From: Ferruginibacter sp.
Lineage (GTDB): Bacteria; Bacteroidota; Bacteroidia; Chitinophagales; Chitinophagaceae
DNA length: 64,000 nucleotides
Reading direction: 5' to 3'
Assembly: GCA_016786725.1 (NCBI GenBank)
Contig: JAEUVU010000013.1
Location: 248,001-312,000, forward strand
A program made the translations under genes and the position numbers. Below are positions 8,140 through 15,968 of this stretch, in pieces. Each line of letters opens with the position of its first letter. Positions within the stretch are counted from its first letter, which is position 1. The notes below the pieces were generated by a model, which saw only the letters and a program-made list of their open reading frames with translations, searched no databases and was not told the DNA's origin.

Positions 8140-8988
8140 TTACTGTAATGATTTGATCCTTTCGTCCACCTCCTCGCTGTAATGCGGATCATTCACCTGT
8201 TTCTTACTTATGGTGTACCATTTTATGGCTTCTGCCTTTTCACCTTTGGCTGCATAAGTATCAGCTAAAAAGGCAACCGCTTCTTTATTATCAGGTTGAG
8301 CATCAATAACTTTCTTCAAACGCTTAACAGCATTGTCATATTGTCCTGATACAAACCCGCCAATTCCCAGCATCAATTGCGCCTTCATATTGTTAGAGTC
8401 CTTGCGGACAACACTTAACAACTGCTGAATGCCTTTCATGGTCTCTTCCGGTCCGCCCACTCTGCCTTTCCCAAATACATAGCAACTTCCCAGTCCAACC
8501 TTCAGATCATCGTTACCAGGGTTCAGTTCTATCGCTTTTTCAAATAAGGCTATTGCCTGAGCTGTTTTCCAGTTTAATTTAGCCTCATCCTGTTCGGCTC
8601 TTAGGTTATCTAAAATTAATTGGGCAGCAAAGGTGAGGTTTTTTTCCGACTTATCCAACTTAGCAGCCTCCGATAAATAATAAACATAAGGCTCAAATGA
8701 CCTTGCGCTGTCTTTCCAGAAATTTGCCAATTGTGTATTTGCTGTAATTAGCTGACTGTTAACATCGCCACGTGTTACACTATTTTCTAATTTGCCAAGG
8801 GCGATTTGTTGCGAAGCAGTTAAATGTTTTTTTTCTTCAGCAATAAAACCGAGTATATCGAACTGTTTAACTTCTTTTGCAACAGGGGCATCTGTTTTGC
8901 TTTTAGGCCCAACAGTAGAACCAAAAATAAAAAGCAGTACTACCAGGCCTAACCCGGAAACAGCAATTATTAGTTGTTTTTTTGACAT
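8140..8988 (-). CDS. Membrane-anchored TPR protein
   Basis: 282 residues. A single N-terminal membrane segment (about 6-25, IIAVSGLGLVVLLFIFG) is followed by a long soluble region with tetratricopeptide repeats, clearest at AIALFEKAIELNPGNDDLKVGLG (about 145-167), QLMLGIGGFVSGQYDNAVKRL and AVAFLADTYAAKGEKAEAIKWY (about 240-260). The soluble part is probably periplasmic. Such proteins act as interaction scaffolds; no enzyme motif is present. It lies just downstream of the HU gene on the same strand, with its own promoter match. Function unknown. Confidence 0.85.
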   Translation of the reverse strand: MSKKQLIIAVSGLGLVVLLFIFGSTVGPKSKTDAPVAKEVKQFDILGFIAEEKKHLTASQQIALGKLENSVTRGDVNSQLITANTQLANFWKDSARSFEPYVYYLSEAAKLDKSEKNLTFAAQLILDNLRAEQDEAKLNWKTAQAIALFEKAIELNPGNDDLKVGLGSCYVFGKGRVGGPEETMKGIQQLLSVVRKDSNNMKAQLMLGIGGFVSGQYDNAVKRLKKVIDAQPDNKEAVAFLADTYAAKGEKAEAIKWYTISKKQVNDPHYSEEVDERIKSLQ

Positions 8989-9018
8989 TTATTGATGTAC
9001 TGCCTTTTTGCAGGGATG

Positions 9019-9026
9019 CAAAGGTA
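9019..9026 (-). promoter_or_regulatory. Candidate -7 box for the TPR gene
   Basis: On the minus strand this reads TACCTTTG, a full match to TAnnTTTG, about 30 bases before the ATG at 8988. It lies immediately downstream of the HU stop codon, suggesting separate transcription. Confidence 0.55.
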
Positions 9027-9028
9027 CA

Positions 9029-9352
9029 TCAGTCTTCGTTGTCATCCTCTATTTCAGGAGTTTCTTTAATGTTTTTTGAAGATTTTATTTCCTGCATAAA
9101 TTCTTTGGCTGGCTTAAAAGCAGGAATGAAATGCTCAGGAATTTCTACTGCAACATTTTTTTTGATATTACGACCTATCTTAGCTGCTCTTTTTTTGGTA
9201 ATAAAGCTGCCAAAACCACGTATGTAAATGTTTTCGCCATTGGCTAAACTGTTTTTAACAGATTTAAACATGGTTTCAAGTGTTACCAAAACATCTACTT
9301 TTGGAATGCCTGTTTTATCGGAAATTTCATTAATGAGGTCTGCTTTTCTCAT
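9029..9352 (-). CDS. HU-family DNA-binding protein
   Basis: Nucleoid protein, 107 residues. The HU/IHF fold is clear: helical N-terminus MRKADLINEISDKTGIP, the beta segment with IYIRGFGSFITKKRAAKIGRN, and the DNA-binding arm residues around EIPEHFIPAFKPAKEF in place of the common NPRTG...IPA tip. A short acidic tail (EIEDDNED) extends beyond the classical 90 residues. It lies next to mutY, divergent, which is usual in this group. Whether it behaves more like HU or IHF cannot be told from the sequence. Confidence 0.93.
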   Translation of the reverse strand: MRKADLINEISDKTGIPKVDVLVTLETMFKSVKNSLANGENIYIRGFGSFITKKRAAKIGRNIKKNVAVEIPEHFIPAFKPAKEFMQEIKSSKNIKETPEIEDDNED

Positions 9353-9472
9353 AATAAATTTATTTAAGAATTGTAACTGTTAGAAATATACAACAAAAAA
9401 TCTGAAATTTCAAAATAAGATAATGATTATCAGGTACTTTATGTAAAAACAACAACAACAGTTAACTATTTT

Positions 9473-9480
9473 TAATTTTG
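9473..9480 (+). promoter_or_regulatory. Candidate -7 box for mutY
   Basis: TAATTTTG matches TAnnTTTG. It is 69 bases before the mutY ATG, in the 196-base region divergent to HU. No other structure is evident in this gap. Confidence 0.4.
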
Positions 9481-9548
9481 TAAAGTGTTGATTAATAAAG
9501 ATATGCGAATATCCTGACATATCAAAAACTACCCGTATTATATTATTA

Positions 9549-10625
9549 ATGAGTAATAAAAAATATTTTATAAAACAACTGTTACAATGGAACAAAAAGG
9601 ATAACAAAAGAATTATGCCCTGGAAGGGTGAAAAAGACCCTTACAAGATCTGGCTTAGTGAGATCATTCTACAACAAACCAGGGTTGAGCAGGGCTGGGC
9701 TTATTATAACCGCTTTGTTTCCGCATTTCCAAACGTAAAAAAACTGGCAAAGGCTGCTGATGAAAAAGTATTTAAACTTTGGGAAGGCCTTGGGTATTAT
9801 ACCCGTTGCAAAAACCTGATTGCCACAGCAAAATTTATTGCCAATGAAAAGCAGGGAAAATTTCCGGATACTTATGAGGAAATACAGAATCTGAAAGGAA
9901 TTGGCCCTTACACAGCCGCAGCAATCTCTTCATTTGCATTTAATTTACCCTGTGCAGTTGTTGACGGCAACGTGTTCAGGGTCTTATCAAGGTTCTTTGG
10001 CATTGATACACCCATTGATAGTACCGTAGGAAAAAAATTATTTACAGACCTGGCCGAAGAAATTCTGGATAAAAAACAACCAGGCATTTATAACCAGGCT
10101 ATTATGGATTTTGGCGCAATTGTCTGTAAACCTCAAAACCCCTTGTGCAGCACCTGCCCTTTAAAAACCCAATGTGCAGCTTTGTTACAAGGCAAGGCTC
10201 ACGTATTGCCCGTTAAAACCGGTAAGATCATAAAGAAGCAACGCTGGTTTTATTACCTCGTTATTTCTTACAACGGAAAAATTTATGTGAGAAAACGTGG
10301 GCCAAAAGAGATATGGGAAAATCTGTATGAATTTGTTTTGCTTGAAACCGATAAGCAGGTATCTTTTGAAGAAATAAAGAGATCTGAATTCCTGAAAAAT
10401 GTCACCGCAACATCAAAATCTGAAATATTGCATGTTTCAAAAACCTACAAACAGCAACTTACGCATCAAACCCTGCAAGGCAGCTTTATTCAGATCAAAC
10501 TTAAAACTGAACCGATTTTAAAAGAGTACAAAGCAGTGACTTATAAAGAATTAAAGCGGCTAGCCTTTCCAAGGTTCATTACTGCCTACCTTGCCGAAAA
10601 TGAACTGAAGGCATTTGAAAGATAA
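9549..10625 (+). CDS. mutY: A/G-specific adenine glycosylase MutY
   Basis: Removes adenine mispaired with 8-oxoguanine; 358 residues. The catalytic Glu lies in LSEIILQQTRVEQG (E38), the helix-hairpin-helix in LKGIGPYTAAAISSFAF and the catalytic Asp in VVDGNVFRVL (about 139). The iron-sulfur cluster cysteines are in CKPQNPLCSTCPLKTQC, a C-x6-C-x2-C-x5-C spacing. The C-terminal NUDIX-like domain that recognises 8-oxoG (about 230-350) is present but diverged. It is followed by ssb, gldE and gldD, a familiar Bacteroidetes order. Confidence 0.96.
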   Translation: MSNKKYFIKQLLQWNKKDNKRIMPWKGEKDPYKIWLSEIILQQTRVEQGWAYYNRFVSAFPNVKKLAKAADEKVFKLWEGLGYYTRCKNLIATAKFIANEKQGKFPDTYEEIQNLKGIGPYTAAAISSFAFNLPCAVVDGNVFRVLSRFFGIDTPIDSTVGKKLFTDLAEEILDKKQPGIYNQAIMDFGAIVCKPQNPLCSTCPLKTQCAALLQGKAHVLPVKTGKIIKKQRWFYYLVISYNGKIYVRKRGPKEIWENLYEFVLLETDKQVSFEEIKRSEFLKNVTATSKSEILHVSKTYKQQLTHQTLQGSFIQIKLKTEPILKEYKAVTYKELKRLAFPRFITAYLAENELKAFER

Positions 10626-10636
10626 AAATGTATCTT

Positions 10637-10644
10637 TAAATTTG
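10637..10644 (+). promoter_or_regulatory. Candidate -7 box for ssb
   Basis: TAAATTTG matches TAnnTTTG, 72 bases ahead of the ssb ATG, in the short gap after mutY. Confidence 0.4.
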
Positions 10645-10716
10645 TTGTAGAAAAAAATTATTGGTTTAAAAGTTGTGATACAGTTTGATAAGTGGAATAA
10701 AACCTAAATAAATTTT

Positions 10717-11148
10717 ATGAGAGGTGTAAACAGGGTAATGTTAATAGGCAATTTGGGCAAAGATCCGGATATGCAGTTTTTGGAAGGCAATATTGCGGTA
10801 GCAAAATTTTCGCTGGCCACAACAGAAAGTTTTAAAGACAGAAGCGGCAAATTAAAAGCCGAAACCGAATGGCATACAGTTGTACTTTGGCGTGGACTTG
10901 CAGAGCTTGCTCAAAAATATTTACACAAAGGAAGTTTGGTTTACATAGAGGGCCGTTTAAAAACCCGTAGCTGGGAAGATAAAGAAGGCAATAAAAAATT
11001 TGCAACAGAAGTGGTTGGCGATAACCTCATCATGCTGGATAAAAGGAGTGACGGAAGTCAGGGGCACGGATTAGAAGGGTTTGATGGGCCGGACGATCAT
11101 CCCGATCTGCCAACGGCAGATGATGGCTCCGAAAGATTGCCTTTTTAA
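10717..11148 (+). CDS. ssb: Single-stranded DNA-binding protein
   Basis: 143 residues with an N-terminal OB fold (about 1-110): VNRVMLIGNLGKDPDMQF at the start and TEWHTVVLWRGLAELAQKYLHKGSLVYIEGRL in the middle are standard SSB sequence. The tail ends ERLPF, the Bacteroidetes form of the acidic DDxPF tip used to recruit repair proteins. It follows mutY and precedes gldE with a 69-base gap that may contain a weak terminator. Confidence 0.96.
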   Translation: MRGVNRVMLIGNLGKDPDMQFLEGNIAVAKFSLATTESFKDRSGKLKAETEWHTVVLWRGLAELAQKYLHKGSLVYIEGRLKTRSWEDKEGNKKFATEVVGDNLIMLDKRSDGSQGHGLEGFDGPDDHPDLPTADDGSERLPF

Positions 11149-11160
11149 TAATGTATAAAT

Positions 11161-11201
11161 CTTCTGTTTTAAAGATTACAGCAAGCAGAAGAATATTTTT
11201 T
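11161..11201 (+). terminator. Weak terminator after ssb
   Basis: CTTCTG (11161-11166) pairs with CAGAAG (11186-11191), followed by a T-rich stretch. The loop is long (19 bases), so it may not be efficient. Confidence 0.35.
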
Positions 11202-11217
11202 ACCTAAACTCATTGTT

Positions 11218-12564
11218 TTGGATTACCATTCGGTTCTTAGTTTTAATCTGCTGGCAATAACACCTGCCGCAACCACCATTCTTATATTCCTGGTCATTAT
11301 ACTGTTCATGTTATCCTTTTTGCTGGCAGGTTCTGAGATTGCTTTTTTCTCCCTTACGTTCAAGGATATTAATATGCTGAAAACAAAAAAGCAACCGGCT
11401 TACCGGCGTATTGTTAATCTGCTTGATCAGCCAAAAACGCTGCTGGCATCTATGCTCATCAGCAACAGCTTTGTAAATATTGGCATTATTCTCATTTCAA
11501 ATATTCTGATTGATAGCTGGGTAGCTCAATTAAATCTTACATTTTGGCCGATCTTCTTAATTAAAGTGGTAGTTGTTACTTTTTTATTATTGCTGTTTGG
11601 GGAAGTGCTTCCTAAAGTGTGGGCAACACATCATAAGATACAGTTTGCGGCTATGGCTTCGCTGGTAATAGAAATTTTCAGCAGTATATTCTATCGCTTC
11701 AGCAAATGGATGGTGCGTTACAGCGACAAAATAGAAAAGAAATTTTCTTCTGAAAATTCTTCTACCATGGATAGCAGCCATCTTGACTATGCAATTGACC
11801 TTTTACCCGAGCATGAAGCTACATCTGAAGAAAAGTCTATCTTGAAAGGAATCAGGAAATTTGGTGATACCACCGTAAAGCAGGTAATGCGAAGCCGGCT
11901 TGACGTTAGCGGTATTGATGTTAATTTTAATTTTGCTGATACAGTAAAAAAAGTTGAGGAATTGCATTACTCACGCCTGCCTGTTTATAAAAACAGCCTG
12001 GATGAAGTGGTGGGCATGCTGCATACAAAAGATATTCTGCCGCATTTGAATGAGGCTGAAAATTTTGACTGGCATACTTTATTACGTCAGCCATTTTTTG
12101 TTCATGAAAAAAAACTGATAGAAGATTTGCTGCAGGAGTTCCGCAGCAGGCGCATACATTTTGCTGTGGTGGTTGATGAGTTTGGCGGAACATCGGGCAT
12201 TGTAACATTGGAAGATGTAATGGAAGAGATAATCGGCGATATAAAAGATGAGTTTGATGATGAAGAAAGCAGCAATAAAAAAATTGATGACCACAATTAT
12301 ATTTTTGAAGGTAAGACCATGATCAACGATGTGTGCAAGGCAATGGGATTAGCGGCAGACACATTTGATGAGGTTCGTGGAGAAAGTGATTCCCTGGCGG
12401 GATTGGTGCTGGAAATCGCCGGCGAATTTCCCCAGGTAAATGAAGAAGTTGAAAGCGGCAGTTATATTTTTGTTCCACTGGAAATAAATAAAAACAGGCT
12501 TGATAAAATTAAAGTAACGATCAGGCAATCTGATACCGCTGAAACTGTACAACCAACATCATGA
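11218..12564 (+). CDS. gldE: Gliding motility protein GldE (CNNM/CBS membrane protein)
   Basis: 448 residues. Four N-terminal hydrophobic segments (about 10-190) with the motif SFLLAGSEIAFFSLTFKDI form the CNNM/DUF21 domain. A CBS pair follows (about 215-340: VMRSRLDVSGIDV, then VDEFGGTSGIVTLEDVMEEIIGDI), and a CorC/HlyC domain ends the protein. The family includes Mg/Co efflux proteins; in Flavobacterium the GldE member supports gliding/type IX secretion together with GldD. The start is a TTG at 11218. It overlaps gldD by four bases (ATGA), so the two are translationally coupled. The identification rests on domain order and this neighbour. Confidence 0.88.
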   Translation: MDYHSVLSFNLLAITPAATTILIFLVIILFMLSFLLAGSEIAFFSLTFKDINMLKTKKQPAYRRIVNLLDQPKTLLASMLISNSFVNIGIILISNILIDSWVAQLNLTFWPIFLIKVVVVTFLLLLFGEVLPKVWATHHKIQFAAMASLVIEIFSSIFYRFSKWMVRYSDKIEKKFSSENSSTMDSSHLDYAIDLLPEHEATSEEKSILKGIRKFGDTTVKQVMRSRLDVSGIDVNFNFADTVKKVEELHYSRLPVYKNSLDEVVGMLHTKDILPHLNEAENFDWHTLLRQPFFVHEKKLIEDLLQEFRSRRIHFAVVVDEFGGTSGIVTLEDVMEEIIGDIKDEFDDEESSNKKIDDHNYIFEGKTMINDVCKAMGLAADTFDEVRGESDSLAGLVLEIAGEFPQVNEEVESGSYIFVPLEINKNRLDKIKVTIRQSDTAETVQPTS

Positions 12565-13223
12565 AAAAACAAACTGGCCTTCTTTTTTACTTTTTACTTT
12601 TTACTTTTTACTTAGTGCATACTGGATGCAATTCTACCTATACCTCTAAAAAAACCGGTTACTATAAAATAGATTTTCCTGTGAGAAAGTACACCGTTTT
12701 TCAAAAAGAAGGTTTTCCTTATAGTTTTGAATATCCTGTATATGCACAGGTTGTACAAGACAGCACTTATTTTGACCAGGATACGCAAAACCCTTACTGG
12801 ATCAACCTGGATTTTCCCCGGCTTGGCGGCAGGATATTCTTAAGCTACAAAGCCATTGGCGGCAAATCAACATACAAAGTAAAACAACCTGACGGCAGTT
12901 ATAAAGATTCACTGGGCACCAATGTTTTTGATTTTATGGTGAACGATGCCTTTAAACTTACCAGCAAAAATGAAACGGTTGCCACTTCCATTAAAGACAG
13001 CCTTTTTCACACAAAGAACGGCATCACCGGCGTTTTCTTCCGGGTTGGCGGTAATGCAGCCACAGCCAAACAATTCTTTATGAGCGATACTACCAAAAAC
13101 TTTTTTCGTGGCGCCTTATATTTTGATGTAACCCCCAATGCTGATTCATTAAGGCCCGTAGTTGATTTTCTACAAGAGGATATTGACCACCTCATCAATA
13201 CTTTTAAGTGGACCAATAAGTAG
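12561..13223 (+). CDS. gldD: Gliding motility lipoprotein GldD
   Basis: 220 residues with a lipoprotein signal: hydrophobic stretch and lipobox-like LVHTGC (Cys about 23). The mature part carries GYYKIDFPVRKY and FPYSFEYPVYAQV, typical of GldD, a lipoprotein needed for gliding and type IX secretion assembly in Flavobacterium. The coupling to gldE by a 4-base overlap supports the call. The signal-peptide codons contain four exact tandem copies of TTTTTAC (12584-12611). Whether the organism glides cannot be decided from two genes. Confidence 0.88.
   Translation: MKKQTGLLFYFLLFTFYLVHTGCNSTYTSKKTGYYKIDFPVRKYTVFQKEGFPYSFEYPVYAQVVQDSTYFDQDTQNPYWINLDFPRLGGRIFLSYKAIGGKSTYKVKQPDGSYKDSLGTNVFDFMVNDAFKLTSKNETVATSIKDSLFHTKNGITGVFFRVGGNAATAKQFFMSDTTKNFFRGALYFDVTPNADSLRPVVDFLQEDIDHLINTFKWTNK
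12584..12611 (+). repeat. Heptamer array (TTTTTAC)x4 in the gldD signal peptide
   Basis: Four exact, uninterrupted 7-base units inside coding sequence. They encode the Phe/Leu/Tyr-rich hydrophobic core of the lipoprotein signal, where such drift is tolerated. Confidence 0.9.
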
Positions 13224-13244
13224 TTATTCCGCCAATATTTAATC

Positions 13245-13586
13245 CTATAATTTTTTTTCTACAACTTTTTCTTCCAAAACTACCGGCTCCTTAATCCTTC
13301 CTCTTGAAAAATTTTCGAAACGTATAGTTTTTTTAGCCTTCTTTGCTTTTTTGGACGACTTCGTTTTTGCTTTAACCACTTTAGTTTCGGCAGGAGGGGT
13401 TTCCGTATTCTTTACAGGAATAACTTCAACTGTTTTTTCCTTTTCTACCGAAACAGGTGCTGGTTGTTTTTCTTCCACATATAATTTTTGAAGTTCTCCT
13501 TTTTTACTGCTACTGTAATAGTCGGCTATGCCATATACAGATGCCACAGAAAACAGGCCAATGCCTGCATAGATAATTGCTTTCAT
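13245..13586 (-). CDS. Small single-pass membrane protein, Lys-rich
   Basis: 113 residues. One N-terminal hydrophobic helix (about 2-20, AIIYAGIGLFSVASVYGIA) is followed by a low-complexity region rich in Glu, Val, Pro and Lys, including a KSSKKAKKAKK tract (about 76-88). No known domain is recognised. The tail could bind acidic partners or nucleic acid, but this is a guess from composition. It is convergent with gldD (22 bases apart) and downstream of the DUF2306 gene on the same strand. Confidence 0.65.
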   Translation of the reverse strand: MKAIIYAGIGLFSVASVYGIADYYSSSKKGELQKLYVEEKQPAPVSVEKEKTVEVIPVKNTETPPAETKVVKAKTKSSKKAKKAKKTIRFENFSRGRIKEPVVLEEKVVEKKL

Positions 13587-13624
13587 TTTTTTTTTAAATT
13601 ATGGTTAAGAAAATTTTTTATTGA

Positions 13625-14338
13625 TCAGGCCAGGAATGTTTTTAAGTATGACCTGCTTTTACGGTATATCAGGTACTCGACCACCAGCATATTACCCAGC
13701 ACACTTAACCAAAGCGAGACCTCATAATTATGCAGGTGATCAAAATCAAATAAATAAAACAACAGGTGATAAACACGGAAAGTAACCGCTGTCATGGCCA
13801 TGCTGTAACTGCGGATCATCCAGTTCTTGTGGGCAATTACATTTTTTACCTTGATGGTCTGCAAACCTTTCAGGGTACTGTAAAACCAATACACCGCCAT
13901 GAACATAAAAAGCATCCGCTCCCAAAAACTTCCTTTGGCATAAAAACTCATGTACAGCCCGGTTGGCGCACCCAGCACCAGCACCACAAATACATAAACT
14001 TTTCCCATCCAGATATGTATGGCTTTTCTTTTTTTAAGAATATAGCTAGAGAATTGTGTGAGTGCTGCCACAATACAAAACATACCTGCAAAAATGTGTA
14101 TGTAGAAACTGTACTTATAGGCAGGTTTTAAAAAAAGCAATGCCCTCTCTTCAATAAAAATGAATTGCTGGCTAAAAGAAAAATAAGGAATGGTATTTTT
14201 TACCAGCAGCAGGCTGAAAAAAACTACCGGTATCCAAAAGAGTGCAGCAAAAAAGTAACGAATACTCTGTTGCAGGGTTAATTGGCGGCTGTTAAGCATG
14301 GTTGGTTGGTTTTCCGTTTGATGAACCCGAATGATCAT
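13625..14338 (-). CDS. DUF2306 membrane protein
   Basis: 237 residues with about six hydrophobic segments. The conserved core HIFAGMFCIVAALTQF...HIWMGKVYVF and AHKNWMIRSYSMAMTAVTFRVY, with histidines at the ends of helices, is that of the DUF2306 family of integral membrane proteins. Those histidines suggest haem or metal binding as in cytochrome b561-like proteins, which is inference only. It starts at ATG 14338 and is divergent from the DUF3109 gene. Confidence 0.78.
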   Translation of the reverse strand: MIIRVHQTENQPTMLNSRQLTLQQSIRYFFAALFWIPVVFFSLLLVKNTIPYFSFSQQFIFIEERALLFLKPAYKYSFYIHIFAGMFCIVAALTQFSSYILKKRKAIHIWMGKVYVFVVLVLGAPTGLYMSFYAKGSFWERMLFMFMAVYWFYSTLKGLQTIKVKNVIAHKNWMIRSYSMAMTAVTFRVYHLLFYLFDFDHLHNYEVSLWLSVLGNMLVVEYLIYRKSRSYLKTFLA

Positions 14339-14412
14339 TTCACAAATAAATCTGTTAGAACTTTGTTAACTCGGTCTTACGTTTCGCCTGACCGGGCTAC
14401 CCACTAAATCTT

Positions 14413-14420
14413 TAACTTTG
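14413..14420 (+). promoter_or_regulatory. Candidate -7 box for DUF3109 gene, very close to the ATG
   Basis: TAACTTTG is a full match to TAnnTTTG and ends only five bases before the ATG at 14426. The predicted transcript would start at or next to the start codon. Confidence 0.6.
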
Positions 14421-14425
14421 CATCC

Positions 14426-15007
14426 ATGATTGCAATTGATAACATACTCATCGCCGATGCGGTAGTTAAAGAACAGTTTGTTTGCGACCTTACCAAATGC
14501 AAGGGCGCCTGCTGCGTGGACGGGGATGCCGGTGCACCATTGGAAGATAAGGAACTGGATAAAATAAATGAAGTGTACGACGCAGTGTTGCCTTATCTCG
14601 ATGAAAGGAGTAAAAAAGAGCTGGAGCGCCAGGGCAGGTACGTGTACGACAGGGAATATGGGTGGGTAACACCCACCATCAATAGTGCGGTTTGTGTGTA
14701 TGGTATAAAAGATGAAAATGGCATTGTAAAATGTGGCATTGAGCAGGCTTATATTGACGGTAAAATAAAATGGAAGAAACCAATCAGTTGCCACCTCTTC
14801 CCGATAATCACCAAAGAAAGCAAACGCAGCGATAACGTTTATGTAAATTACGAGCCACGTGAAGATCATTGCAAGGCCGCCTGCACATTTGGTAAAAAAT
14901 TAAAAATACCGGTATATGTTTTTTTAAAAGAAGCTCTGACACGAAAGTTTGGAAAAAAATTCTATAGTACTCTCGAAGCAACAGCTCAACATCTAAATAA
15001 AAAATAA
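14426..15007 (+). CDS. DUF3109 family cysteine-rich protein
   Basis: 193 residues, cytoplasmic. The conserved cysteines CDLTKCKGACCVDGDAGAPL (about 20-39), CVYG, CGIEQAY, SCHLFPI and HCKAACTFG match the DUF3109/YkgJ-like family, thought to bind zinc or an iron-sulfur cluster. Function is unknown. It precedes the beta-lactamase gene by 14 bases, so the two are probably cotranscribed, although no functional link is known. The promoter match suggests a leaderless mRNA. Confidence 0.88.
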   Translation: MIAIDNILIADAVVKEQFVCDLTKCKGACCVDGDAGAPLEDKELDKINEVYDAVLPYLDERSKKELERQGRYVYDREYGWVTPTINSAVCVYGIKDENGIVKCGIEQAYIDGKIKWKKPISCHLFPIITKESKRSDNVYVNYEPREDHCKAACTFGKKLKIPVYVFLKEALTRKFGKKFYSTLEATAQHLNKK

Positions 15008-15021
15008 CTTAACGTAATAAA

Positions 15022-15882
15022 ATGAAATCTGTTAGTAAAACTGCTTTTTCGATTCGTAATTCCAAATTCCCAATTCCAAATTACCTTTTGCCTTTTGCCT
15101 TTTTACTTTTGATTTTAAACTCCTGTTCGGTAAACAAAGCCAGCAACGACGAAAGCCTGAAAAAATACTTTGACGAAAACAAGGTTGATGGCTGCTTTAC
15201 CATGTTCAACAACCAGGATGGACAGGTAACTGTCTATAATATGAAGTACGATACCATGCGCTTTTGTCCGGCCTCAACATTCAAAATATTCAATTCATTG
15301 GTTGGGTTGCAAACCGGTGCAATTACGGATGAAAAGATGGTGATAAAATGGGATGGTGTACAAAGATGGAACCCTGACTGGAACAAGGATATGGATATGA
15401 CTGAAGCTTTTAAAGTAAGCAATGTGCCATATTACCAGGAAGTAGCCAGGCGTATTGGAAAAGATACCATGCAGCGATGGATTGACAGCATTGGTTATGG
15501 CAATAAAGATATCAGCGGATCGATTGATTCTTTCTGGCTCAATAACAAACTTAAAATTTCACCGGATGAGCAACTGGGCTTTGTAAAAAAATTATATTTT
15601 GATCAGTTGCCTTTTCGTAAAAGTGTGCAGCAACAGGTGAGGGATGTGATGGTACAGGAAAACAATACGGCGTATAAACTCAGTTATAAAACAGGCCGCG
15701 GTTTTGGTGAAGATGGCAATGCCATTGGTTGGGTTGCCGGCTGGATAGAGGAAAATAAACACGTGTACTTCTTTGTAACTTTTGTAAAGGCGCCGGTTAA
15801 AGAAATTGATATGAAGACCATTAGAATGAATATCACCAAAGGTATTCTTAAGCAATACGGTTTTTTTGAAGGAAAGAAGTAA
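15022..15882 (+). CDS. Class D (OXA-type) beta-lactamase, lipoprotein
   Basis: Serine beta-lactamase hydrolysing penicillin-type antibiotics; 286 residues. Class D landmarks are all present: PASTFK with the acylated Ser85 and Lys88, SNV at 133-135, YGN in DSIGYGNKDI, and KTG in LSYKTGRGF. The N-terminus has a hydrophobic core ending in LILNSC, so the enzyme is probably a lipid-anchored periplasmic or outer-membrane protein. The signal region is encoded by a 63-base heptamer array. The surroundings are core genes with no mobility genes, so this looks like an intrinsic chromosomal enzyme. Substrate range cannot be predicted. Confidence 0.9.
   Translation: MKSVSKTAFSIRNSKFPIPNYLLPFAFLLLILNSCSVNKASNDESLKKYFDENKVDGCFTMFNNQDGQVTVYNMKYDTMRFCPASTFKIFNSLVGLQTGAITDEKMVIKWDGVQRWNPDWNKDMDMTEAFKVSNVPYYQEVARRIGKDTMQRWIDSIGYGNKDISGSIDSFWLNNKLKISPDEQLGFVKKLYFDQLPFRKSVQQQVRDVMVQENNTAYKLSYKTGRGFGEDGNAIGWVAGWIEENKHVYFFVTFVKAPVKEIDMKTIRMNITKGILKQYGFFEGKK
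15051..15113 (+). repeat. Heptamer array, nine degenerate units
   Basis: Nine consecutive 7-base units can be marked off without a gap: AATTCCA-type units at 15058-15085, TTTTGCC twice at 15086-15099, then TTTTTAC and TTTTGAT. The array encodes the pre-region and hydrophobic core of the beta-lactamase signal peptide. Confidence 0.85.
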
Positions 15883-15968
15883 AGCGATACACTTTGTTGG
15901 CTCATTTGTTGTTGGTTATCCTTTTTTAACATTCCCGGTTTTACTGATTTGGCTAATTTGCAGGTAAG

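Noticed and set aside
14366..14869. Minus-strand frame opposite the DUF3109 gene
   Set aside because: It has no ribosome site or recognisable domain and lies entirely over a well-supported gene on the other strand.
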